This document shows, in pieces, positions 44,133 through 51,571 of a stretch of DNA of 64,000 nucleotides. How positions within the stretch are numbered: the stretch's first letter is position 1; each line of letters starts with the position of its first letter. A program made the position numbers and the translations under genes. The notes under the pieces were generated by a model that was not told the origin of the DNA, ran no database searches, and worked only from the letters and a program-made list of their open reading frames with translations. This DNA comes from an uncultured Bacteroidia bacterium (GTDB lineage Bacteria; Bacteroidota; Bacteroidia; Bacteroidales; CAJPTX01): contig CAMXWF010000008.1 in assembly GCA_947252645.1 (NCBI GenBank), positions 51,523 through 115,522 on the forward strand, read 5' to 3'.

Positions 44133-44720
44133 CTAGACGGCATCGAACTCATCCGGCTGAGCCCCCGAGGTGGAGCCACCTTCATCGTAGGCATCGTAGC
44201 CGTCCTCGCCTTTATGCTCTAACCAGTCTGAGGTGTCGTACCGCCCCCCCTCCTCGTAGACCCAAAGGGCTATACGCTCCTCGGAATCTTGCTCGCGGGC
44301 TATGCCACGTATCATGCCCAAAGCCTCATCAAAGGTGGCAAAATCGCCTATGGACACCAACTTGTAACCGTTGGGGGCAACGAATATCTTGGCCGCCGGG
44401 TAGCGCGCCTGCATGCGTGCCAAGTAGCCATCGGCATTGCTCTGAATGACGAATCCCCCAACGATCACATGGAACTTGAGATTCGCCGCCTGCTGCTGCT
44501 GAGCCTCAAGCTCAGCTTGCTGGGCCTGGAGGCGCGCAGCCTCCTCAGCGGCCAAGGCCATGCTGTCAGCACGCGCGGCAGCCAAGCTATCGGCCAGCTT
44601 CTTTGCACGCTGCACGCTATCGGCCTGACGCTTGGCCTTCTCACTACTCCCGCCCTTACAGGCTACGCCTCCTATGAGGACTAATGCTATCCCAATCAGT
44701 GCCAGAAGAGTCTTTCTCAT
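44133..44720 (-). CDS. SPOR-domain lipoprotein
   Basis: 195 residues. Lipobox GVAC with Cys21 after a hydrophobic leader. Residues about 25-75 form a charged Ala/Gln-rich coiled coil ('AKRQADSVQRAKKLADSL', 'QAQQAELEAQQQQAAN'). A SPOR domain follows ('KFHVIVGGFVIQSNADGYLARM', 'APNGYKLVSIGDFATFDEAL'). SPOR domains bind denuded glycan strands of peptidoglycan at division sites. The acidic tail is disordered. ATG 44720 opens the signal peptide. It lies 101 nt after the topoisomerase gene with its own -7 box. Confidence 0.9.
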   Translation of the reverse strand: MRKTLLALIGIALVLIGGVACKGGSSEKAKRQADSVQRAKKLADSLAAARADSMALAAEEAARLQAQQAELEAQQQQAANLKFHVIVGGFVIQSNADGYLARMQARYPAAKIFVAPNGYKLVSIGDFATFDEALGMIRGIAREQDSEERIALWVYEEGGRYDTSDWLEHKGEDGYDAYDEGGSTSGAQPDEFDAV

Positions 44721-44782
44721 CTTTAGCTCTTTACTTGTATACCTTCGCCAGTAGCGCAAATCCACACTTGCGCCCTACGGGG

Positions 44783-44790
44783 CAAAGGTA
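44783..44790 (-). promoter_or_regulatory. -7 element TACCTTTG upstream of the SPOR lipoprotein
   Basis: Minus-strand TACCTTTG, 62 nt before the ATG at 44720, between the topoisomerase and SPOR genes. A weak TTG-like -33 (44812-44815) is 21 nt away. Confidence 0.4.
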
Positions 44791-44821
44791 GCACTTTTGC
44801 CCCATCTACACCAACAGGAGG

Positions 44822-47428
44822 CTACGGTTCTCCTCCCTCATCGGTACCCTCGGGATCGGCTACCGGGCTAGGGGTTAAAAAGCTCACACTCTCCACGGGC
44901 AGAGTGCTAAGACGCTTACCTCTAGCCCTAGAACTCTTGACACCAATGAAGCTCTCCACATCGATCTCCTCTGTGGGCTTCATGCGATAGCGCCCGGCAA
45001 AACGCAGCTGCAGCCGAGCGCTCGCACTGCTACTGATGGCCAACAGCTTAGAGCTGGCATCCTCCCCTATGAGCGACTGCGGGCTCTCGGTCACCTCCAA
45101 AGCACACCGCTTGAGGTAGGAAAACTTCTTCTCCCCATCGTAGAATGCAATAGCATAGGTGCGATTGGGCACATACTTCTCTATTCGCACTGGGGCAGGG
45201 TCTATACGCACGAGTGGGTCGGGCTGCATGGTCTGGTAGCTGCCATTGGGGAAAATGACCAGCACCAAATCATCACCACCAAACTCACCCAGTAGCTGGC
45301 CGCGCTCCTCTGTATTAAACCGCCCCACCTGCCCATCATACCATATCTTCACTGCAGCCAAGGTAGAGACTCCAGCCGACTTAAGCTTGACCGACTTGAC
45401 GTGGTGCTTACTTAGCTGATTGCCCTTTGAGGTCCGGCTACGAATCGGCAGCTGGGCAAAATCATAGGTGAAGATGGGCTGACGCAGCAGATTACGGTCG
45501 GATACGCGCACCTCTATGGTCTCGGCTTCCCCATTGGCATTCACGCTAAGGTACAAAAGCTTACTACCCGAACTGCCCTGCGTGAGGTCGTACTCCTTCT
45601 CGCGGATAAGCGACTGGATACTGCAGCGCTTCACGTAGGAAATCTTCGTGCTACCATCGAGATACACTAGGTTGTAGATGGTGCGGGGGTCATGGCGATT
45701 GTAGATGGCCGCATGCACAATTTCCTTACCCACAAAGCGCTTTTCCTGCACGGGCACGATCATATAGCGGCCGCTCTTCAGGATGACAAGCACGTCATCG
45801 ATATCTGAGCAGTCACACACGTTGGGCCCAATTTTGCTGTCAGTGCCAAGAAAACCGCCCTCTGCATCGAGATAGAGCTTTTGCGTTGCAGCCACCACAC
45901 GGGTGGCCTCTATCGCCTCAAAGGAAGTAAGCTGGGTGCGCCGTCCGCGCTGCTGACCGTAGCTCTGCTTGATGTGCTGGAAGTACTCAATGGTGAAATC
46001 CACCATCCGCCCCAGATTGCGCTTCACCTCCTCCATATCGTGCTCGATGCTCTTGATGAGATTATCGGCCTTCTTGGCATCGTAGCGCGAAATACGCTTG
46101 ATCTTGATCTCCGTCAAATGGACTATATCGTCCTGCGTTACTGGCCTATGCAGCAGGGGCTTCCATGGGTCAAGCGAAGTATCAACCGTACTCAGCACCG
46201 ACTCCCACGTCTCGCAATCCTCGATATTCAGATAGAGCCTGTTCTCTATGAAAATGCGCTCCAAGGAGGCCAGATGCCACTGCTGCTCCAGCTCCTGGAG
46301 ATTGATCTTCAGCTCCTGCTCGAGGAGCCACTTCGTGCGCTCGGCCGACCACCTCAGAATGGCAGACACCGTGGCAAACTGGGGCTTCTCATCGTAAACC
46401 ACGCAGGCATTGGGCCATACGCTCACCTCGCATGCCGTGAAGGCGTAGAGCGCATCGATTGCCTTGTCGGGGGGCGTGTCGGGCTGCAGATGCACGAGAA
46501 TCTCGGCCTCGGCCGCCGTATTGTCCTCTATCTTCTTGATGCGAATCTTACCGCTGTCGTTGGCCTTACGGATCGACTCTATGAGCTGCCCTGTGGTCTT
46601 GGAATAGGGCAGCTCACGGATAACCAGCGTACTCTTATCCTGCTTCTCAATCTTTGCCCGTATCTTCACCAAGCCGCCCCGCTCACCATCGTTGTACCTA
46701 CTACAGTCAATCAGGCCGCCCGTGGGAAAATCTGGATAAAGGGCAAATGGCTCGCCCTTCAGGTAGGCAATGGAGGCATCGAGCAGCTCATTGAAGTTGT
46801 GGGGCAGAATCTTCGACGAAAGCCCCACGGCGATGCCCTCGGCGCCTTGCGCCAGCAAGAGCGGAAACTTCACGGGCAGCGTCACGGGCTCCAGATTACG
46901 CCCATCGTAGCTCTTCATCCACTCGGTGGTCTTGCTGTTATACACCACCTCTAGGGCAAACTTCGACAGCCGCGCCTCGATGTACCGCGGGGCCGAGGCC
47001 GAATCCCCCGTAAGGATGTTGCCCCAATTCCCCTGCGTGTCGATGAGAAGCTCCTTCTGCCCCAGCTGCACCAGGGCCTCTCCTATGGAAGCATCGCCAT
47101 GGGGGTGGAACTGCATCGTGCTACCAATGATGTTGGCCACCTTATTGTAGCGACCATCGTCCATACGCTTCATCGTGTGCAGGATGCGGCGCTGCACGGG
47201 CTTTAAGCCATCGTCCAGGTGCGGCACTGCGCGCTCGAGTATGACGTACGAGGCATAGTCCAAAAACCAATCCCTGTACATACCCGTCAAGTGCACTCGG
47301 GTAAAATCTGGCGAAAGCACCCGCTGGATAAACTCCGCTGATGGCGCTGCTAGTCCGGGCGTGTCGAAACCCTCCGAGGTCTCCGGCTGCTCCTCCTCCG
47401 AGGGTATTGCGTCTTGGTATTCGTCCAT
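44822..47428 (-). CDS. parC: DNA topoisomerase IV subunit A
   Basis: 868 residues. The GyrA/ParC catalytic subunit: cleaves and passes duplex DNA. 'VQRRILHTMKRMDDGRYNKVANIIG' and 'HPHGDASIGEALVQLGQ' are the breakage-reunion core; the active Tyr is in 'SAPRYIEARLSKFA'. The C-terminal half contains beta-pinwheel blades ('YLDGSTKISYVKRCSI', 'FYDGEKKFSYLKRCALEV'). No canonical GyrA box (QRRGGKG) is seen, which favours ParC over GyrA. The tail is acidic. The ParB/ParE partner gene is not in the window. Confidence 0.9.
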   Translation of the reverse strand: MDEYQDAIPSEEEQPETSEGFDTPGLAAPSAEFIQRVLSPDFTRVHLTGMYRDWFLDYASYVILERAVPHLDDGLKPVQRRILHTMKRMDDGRYNKVANIIGSTMQFHPHGDASIGEALVQLGQKELLIDTQGNWGNILTGDSASAPRYIEARLSKFALEVVYNSKTTEWMKSYDGRNLEPVTLPVKFPLLLAQGAEGIAVGLSSKILPHNFNELLDASIAYLKGEPFALYPDFPTGGLIDCSRYNDGERGGLVKIRAKIEKQDKSTLVIRELPYSKTTGQLIESIRKANDSGKIRIKKIEDNTAAEAEILVHLQPDTPPDKAIDALYAFTACEVSVWPNACVVYDEKPQFATVSAILRWSAERTKWLLEQELKINLQELEQQWHLASLERIFIENRLYLNIEDCETWESVLSTVDTSLDPWKPLLHRPVTQDDIVHLTEIKIKRISRYDAKKADNLIKSIEHDMEEVKRNLGRMVDFTIEYFQHIKQSYGQQRGRRTQLTSFEAIEATRVVAATQKLYLDAEGGFLGTDSKIGPNVCDCSDIDDVLVILKSGRYMIVPVQEKRFVGKEIVHAAIYNRHDPRTIYNLVYLDGSTKISYVKRCSIQSLIREKEYDLTQGSSGSKLLYLSVNANGEAETIEVRVSDRNLLRQPIFTYDFAQLPIRSRTSKGNQLSKHHVKSVKLKSAGVSTLAAVKIWYDGQVGRFNTEERGQLLGEFGGDDLVLVIFPNGSYQTMQPDPLVRIDPAPVRIEKYVPNRTYAIAFYDGEKKFSYLKRCALEVTESPQSLIGEDASSKLLAISSSASARLQLRFAGRYRMKPTEEIDVESFIGVKSSRARGKRLSTLPVESVSFLTPSPVADPEGTDEGGEP

Positions 47429-48092
47429 CTATTGTCTATTCTATCCTAGTGACTAGTTGCGCCAATCGCCCCCTCACCAGGCCTACCCAACCAAAGCTGG
47501 CCACAACAGCCAGCGGCAAAGTTCGGAAAGTTCCTACGAATCAAAAAAGGAAAAATGACCGCCCGGAAACGAGGGGGAAAGGCCAATCTAAGCTGCCAAG
47601 CCGTAGGGCACACAAACCTAACATACCCTGCAGCCAATGGGAAATTGTGCATTAGGCATCCGCCATGGCAAGGATGCCCGCAGCGGGAAAAGAAAGGCAC
47701 ACCGCAGGACGCACGGCTTAGGAAAGCTCACAGCCACAGGTGACCAGAGCCGAAGGCGCAAGCAACGTGGCAAACGCACTACGAGGCAGCATCCCTAATC
47801 GCAGCGCAGAAGCCAAGTAATCCAGACCAAAAATCGAAAGCCGAAACAGGGAATGATTCCAACCTCCTCCTACCCAATGACGGCAACCGGGGAACAAAGT
47901 AGGCGTGCAGCAGGTAATCTCCAACGGCTGCGAATCCGCAAAAAAACAGGACTGGAATCATTAGCCCTAACGACCCAAATATACCATAGGACACCGCCCC
48001 AAGGCCGGCAAACATACCACAATGGCAAGGCAAAGCCAAGAAAGCGTAAGCTACCCAGTAGAGCAACAGGGCAAAATTCAGCGCAGGGCACT
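47429..48092. other. A-rich gene-free region between parC and the cyd operon
   Basis: About 660 nt with a plus strand rich in A and poor in T, unlike the flanking genes. Several frames are open on both strands but none has a recognised product, consistent codon bias and ribosome binding site together. A 10-bp inverted repeat, AATGATTCCA (47852-47861) and TGGAATCATT (47953-47962), is present. It could be a decayed gene or an undetected RNA; nothing firm can be called. Confidence 0.4.
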
Positions 48093-48135
48093 AAAACAAA
48101 AAAGGATCTCCCCACCTTGCTCAGCAGGGAGATCC
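48093..48135 (-). terminator. intrinsic terminator of the cyd operon
   Basis: Minus strand: GGATCTCCC (from 48135 to 48127) pairs with GGGAGATCC (48112 to 48104) with a 14-nt loop, followed by TTTTTTGTTTT. It lies about 110 nt beyond the stop of the small gene after cydB, marking that gene as part of the operon. Confidence 0.85.
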
Positions 48136-48245
48136 AAGTGAAAAGTCCTAAAATATCAATAGGGGAGCTTCTTACCGCACGTTACTTGCTGCAGCTCCCG
48201 CACGGCTGGGGACTCAGCACAGCGCGCATGCACTCCTGCACGCAC

Positions 48246-48386
48246 CTAGCTTCTTTCCTCATCCTCATTGAGAGCCGACGCATGGTGCGACTCAAAATAT
48301 TTTATAGCCCACACCGATGCCCAGTAGCTAACATACACCAGCAACGGCAAGCATAGCAGCATGATCACCTGGCACACATAGCACAT
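48246..48386 (-). CDS. 46-residue single-span membrane protein, candidate bd-oxidase small subunit
   Basis: ATG at 48386 follows cydB's stop by 18 nt and has AGGAGGG 7 nt upstream, the strongest ribosome binding site I see in the window. The product starts MCYVCQVIMLLCLPLL; residues 6-29 are hydrophobic and aromatic, one predicted membrane helix, followed by a polar tail ending in NEDEERS. The stop TAG is at 48246-48248. It precedes the cyd operon terminator. Size, topology and place are those of CydX-like accessory subunits of cytochrome bd, but the sequence does not resemble proteobacterial CydX as far as I can tell. That it is translated is well supported; that it is a CydAB subunit is inference. 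Confidence 0.75.
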   Translation of the reverse strand: MCYVCQVIMLLCLPLLVYVSYWASVWAIKYFESHHASALNEDEERS

Positions 48387-48404
48387 TTCCAATCCCTCCT
48401 ATCG

Positions 48405-49565
48405 TTAGTAAAGCCCCGAGGCACCCGTTTGCTTAGCCTCCACCTCATCGGGCGTTATCGGCTTGCGGCTCAGCGCACGCCAAGTCTTCCAGATGTACCA
48501 CACCACTACGGGGAGCAGGAGGGTCACCACGGCCATCACGCTCAGCGTAAACTTGCTCGACGAGGAGTTGTATATAGTCAGCGATGACTGCAGATCAGAG
48601 GATGACGGATAATACGCCGTGCCGTTAAAGCCCGCTAGGCAAAACAGTGCAAACACTGCGCATATCGTACCCACGCCGGCATACCAAATCCCCTTGACCG
48701 ACTTTGTAAACGCACCTTTGGCAATCCCAAGTAGCACGCCTACCACGCCCAGCAAGAAGATGACAAGCACCACGGGCATCTGGATCAAATTCATGAAGTA
48801 CTTATAGGGCTCCAGCGAAACCACCCCGGTCTCAGGGGCAACAGCATAGCCCTCGCTCAGGAAGATGGCCGCCAAAAAACCTAGGAACGTCAGCAAAAAT
48901 ACTATCGTATTCGGAATTAGCACCCGGCGCATCCGTGCAATAAGCTCGGCACTCCGAATCGAATTGATATAGAAAAGCAAGCCCAGCACCCTGGCAAGAA
49001 AGCAGACCGCCAGCCCAAGCAGCACATTCCGATAATCGGTCACGGCCTCCAGACCATGCCAGGCCGACCCCCAATGGGAAATCACCGGCTGCAGCGGATC
49101 GGTCAGGTTCATCTTGCCTACATAGAAATCCGATCCAGTGAAAAACGTCCCCACAGCCGTACCTAGCAATAGCGGCCCCAGCACGCCATTGACAAATAGA
49201 AAAGCCTCAAAAGTCTTCTGGCCCAGCACATTGCGCGGCTTTGTGCGGTACTCATACGACACCGCCTGGATTACGAAACAGAGCAGCACCGCGTACCAAA
49301 CCCAGTAGGCCCCACCAAAGCTAGTGGAGTAAAAAAGCGGAAATGAAGCAAAAAAACCAGCACCAAACACCACCAGGGTCGTGAACGTAAACTCCCACTT
49401 GCGACCCATGGAGTTGACCATCATCGTGCGCTCCAGCTCATTCTTCGCCATGTAGGGAATAAACGTCTGCCCTCCCTGCACAAAAAGCAGAAACACCAGC
49501 AAGGCCCCCAGTAAGCTGATGACTACCCACCAGTACTGCTGTAAGAATATGTATGTTGCGTCCAT
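48405..49565 (-). CDS. cydB: cytochrome bd oxidase subunit II
   Basis: 386 residues, polytopic (about 8-9 helices). CydB pairs with CydA in the bd-type quinol oxidase that reduces O2 at low concentration. Seen: 'LQQYWWVVISLLGALLVFLLFVQGGQTFI' at the N-terminus and the conserved 'YRTKPRNVLGQKTFEAFLFVNGVLGPLLLGTAVGTFFTG'. Length is typical. It starts 21 nt after cydA. Many Bacteroidota use this oxidase to tolerate and scavenge oxygen. Confidence 0.95.
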   Translation of the reverse strand: MDATYIFLQQYWWVVISLLGALLVFLLFVQGGQTFIPYMAKNELERTMMVNSMGRKWEFTFTTLVVFGAGFFASFPLFYSTSFGGAYWVWYAVLLCFVIQAVSYEYRTKPRNVLGQKTFEAFLFVNGVLGPLLLGTAVGTFFTGSDFYVGKMNLTDPLQPVISHWGSAWHGLEAVTDYRNVLLGLAVCFLARVLGLLFYINSIRSAELIARMRRVLIPNTIVFLLTFLGFLAAIFLSEGYAVAPETGVVSLEPYKYFMNLIQMPVVLVIFLLGVVGVLLGIAKGAFTKSVKGIWYAGVGTICAVFALFCLAGFNGTAYYPSSSDLQSSLTIYNSSSSKFTLSVMAVVTLLLPVVVWYIWKTWRALSRKPITPDEVEAKQTGASGLY

Positions 49566-49586
49566 TGCTCTATGCGTATTTAGCGT

Positions 49587-51122
49587 TTAGGCCCTCGGTC
49601 CTATCTTTATCTGCTTGAGGAGTATGCTGATCTCCGCAATCATCAGCACCGTGAACAGCACCGCAAAAATCATGAACGTCACCATCACGGCACTCGCATC
49701 CACGCGCGACACGGCTGCCACCAGCGGCATCACATCCTGGATCGCCCAGGGCTGACGACCAACCTCCGCAACTATCCAGCCACATTGGCTACATACATAC
49801 ACCAAGGGCACCATCACTATCGATACCACCAGCAACCAACGCTGCTGGATCTTATTCTTCAGCACCAGCACCAGCGCGAAAACGAAAAACAGCAAAAACA
49901 GCGCGCTCAAGAACACCATGATCCGAAACGAGTAGAACGTCAACGGCACATTCGGAATCAAGCTGCTCGGATCGTTCAGGTAGCCATAGCCAAAGTACTG
50001 GAACTTCTGCTCTAGCTCCTGGCGTGCGGTGGCCTGCAACTCCACGTCACCGGCCTCCTTCGCCTCCGTGTACGTCTTCAGGGCTGCTATCGCCTCACGG
50101 CCTATCTGCATCTTCTCCTCCACCGAGGGCTCCACCACGCGGTTCCCCTCACTATCCACGTAGCTGTAGCCCCCTGATATGATCTCGTTGATACCCGGCA
50201 CAAAGGCATGGACATCGCGATAGCCCAGCCACGAAAGCATCTTCGGAATCTCAAACTTACAGAGGAACTCATCCTTCCCATCACCGTACTTCTTGCCGGG
50301 CGTTAGCAAGCCAACAGTCACCAGGCCTGCCCCCTCCTTCCCCTCATAGAGCCCCTCCATGGCGGCCAGCTTCATCGGCTGCTTCTGCGCCACCTGGAAT
50401 GCCGATCCATCGCCCGTGAATATCACGAAAAGCAACGAAAGCAACCCAAAAACACTCCCCACGATAATGCTGCGCTTGGCCATGAGCACATGGCGCTTCT
50501 TGAGCAAGAACCACGCACTCACCCCGATCACAAAAATCCCCGCAAGCACATACCCCGATGAGGTGGCATGTAAAAACTTATTCACGGCCACCGGCGAAAG
50601 AAACACATCCCAAAAGCTCGTCATCTCGTTGCGGGCCGTATCCGGATTAAACGCCATACCGGCGGGGTATTGCATCCACGCATTCGCCACCAAAATCCAC
50701 AGCGCCGAGATGTTGGCTCCCACGGCCGTCAACCACGTCGCAACCAAGTGAAACTTCTTGCTCACCTTATCCCAGCCAAAAAACATCACGGCTACAAACG
50801 TGGCCTCCAGGAAAAACGCCATGATGCCCTCTACGGCCAGCGGCGCCCCAAAAATATCCCCCACAAACCAGGAGTAGTTGCTCCAGTTCGTCCCAAATTC
50901 AAACTCCAGGATCAGCCCCGTGGCCACGCCTATCGCAAAATTCACCCCGAAGAGGCGCATCCAGAACTTCGTGGCAGACTTCCACGCGGGATCCCCGGTC
51001 CGATAATACAGCGTTTCCATGAACGCCACTATGAACGTCAGCCCCAGCGTGAGCGGCACGAACATCCAATGGTACATGGCGGTTAAGGCAAACTGGGCCC
51101 GCGACCAGTCCACCAACGCCAT
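49587..51122 (-). CDS. cydA: cytochrome bd oxidase subunit I
   Basis: 511 residues. The haem-carrying subunit. 'SRAQFALTAMYHWMFVPLTLG' includes the axial haem-d/b595 His (His18). 'GAPLAVEGIMAFFLEATFVAVMFFGW' holds the conserved Glu residues of the proton path, 'NKFLHATSSGYVLAG' the haem b558 His, and 'GWIVAEVGRQPWAIQDVMP' is the family signature. The soluble Q-loop region (about 245-390) contains extra Lys/Glu-rich sequence typical of Bacteroidota. Start at 51122: AGAAGGAG lies 5 nt upstream; an in-frame ATG at 51140 precedes that site and is not used. Confidence 0.97.
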   Translation of the reverse strand: MALVDWSRAQFALTAMYHWMFVPLTLGLTFIVAFMETLYYRTGDPAWKSATKFWMRLFGVNFAIGVATGLILEFEFGTNWSNYSWFVGDIFGAPLAVEGIMAFFLEATFVAVMFFGWDKVSKKFHLVATWLTAVGANISALWILVANAWMQYPAGMAFNPDTARNEMTSFWDVFLSPVAVNKFLHATSSGYVLAGIFVIGVSAWFLLKKRHVLMAKRSIIVGSVFGLLSLLFVIFTGDGSAFQVAQKQPMKLAAMEGLYEGKEGAGLVTVGLLTPGKKYGDGKDEFLCKFEIPKMLSWLGYRDVHAFVPGINEIISGGYSYVDSEGNRVVEPSVEEKMQIGREAIAALKTYTEAKEAGDVELQATARQELEQKFQYFGYGYLNDPSSLIPNVPLTFYSFRIMVFLSALFLLFFVFALVLVLKNKIQQRWLLVVSIVMVPLVYVCSQCGWIVAEVGRQPWAIQDVMPLVAAVSRVDASAVMVTFMIFAVLFTVLMIAEISILLKQIKIGPRA

Positions 51123-51170
51123 ATCTACTCCTTCTAGCATAATCCTAATGGTTTAGGTTGTTCATCTACC

Positions 51171-51443
51171 TCACCGACGCGCACCCGTCAACTCCTGCAG
51201 CACGTAGCCACTCTTGGCCTCATCGCTGTCAAACTTGCTACCTAGAAAATTCGGAAAAAAGAATATTCGCAATATCACGAACATGATGAACAGCTTGATC
51301 AGGATGATCAACCAGAGCGTCCGACCCCACGTCATATGGCGAAAGCCATCCACGTAGAACCAAAACACCCGGGCCATCCAACTCTTCCCGCGACCGCAGC
51401 TGGCCGCCGCTGGCCTCTTCGCCTGCCCTAGCTCATCATACAT
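51171..51443 (-). CDS. DUF4492 family small membrane protein
   Basis: 90 residues. Matches DUF4492: 'VFWFYVDGFRHMTWGRTLWLIILIKLFIMFVILRIFFFPNFL' is nearly the whole family signature, with one membrane helix at about 42-66. This gene commonly precedes cydAB in Bacteroidota and epsilon-proteobacteria, so a part in making or stabilising cytochrome bd is likely though untested. First gene of the cyd operon, 28 nt behind the consensus promoter. The 48-nt gap to cydA holds cydA's ribosome binding site. Confidence 0.9.
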   Translation of the reverse strand: MYDELGQAKRPAAASCGRGKSWMARVFWFYVDGFRHMTWGRTLWLIILIKLFIMFVILRIFFFPNFLGSKFDSDEAKSGYVLQELTGARR

Positions 51444-51470
51444 CGCGCTAGTCCCCCCTTACGCTTGCGG

Positions 51471-51501
51471 CAAAGGTAATAACTTTTCACTAGCCTACAA
51501 A
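51471..51501 (-). promoter_or_regulatory. consensus promoter of the cyd operon
   Basis: Minus strand: TTTG (51498-51501), exactly 19 nt, then TACCTTTG (51471-51478). Full consensus match, with predicted start near 51464 and a leader of about 20 nt before the DUF4492 ATG. Confidence 0.85.
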
Positions 51502-51512
51502 CTCAAAGTACT

Positions 51513-51551
51513 AAAAAAAGGTTTCCGTTGCGACTACTCGCAACGGAAACC
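51513..51551 (-). terminator. intrinsic terminator of the M16 peptidase operon
   Basis: Perfect 13-bp arms GGTTTCCGTTGCG/CGCAACGGAAACC with a 6-nt loop, followed on the minus strand by seven T (51513-51519). It lies 21 nt after the M16 stop and just before the cyd promoter, separating the two units. Confidence 0.95.
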
Positions 51552-51571
51552 CACACGTCTGAATAGCTCCG

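Noticed and set aside
47779..48066. 95-codon hydrophobic frame on the minus strand
   Set aside because: TTG start, codon usage poor in G/C at third positions compared with real genes, lies beyond the cyd terminator, and hydrophobicity follows from the T-rich strand. No family recognised.
47853..48356. 167-codon plus-strand frame
   Set aside because: Antisense to the small gene after cydB and across its terminator; Lys/Arg/Thr-rich composition as expected from random A-rich sequence.
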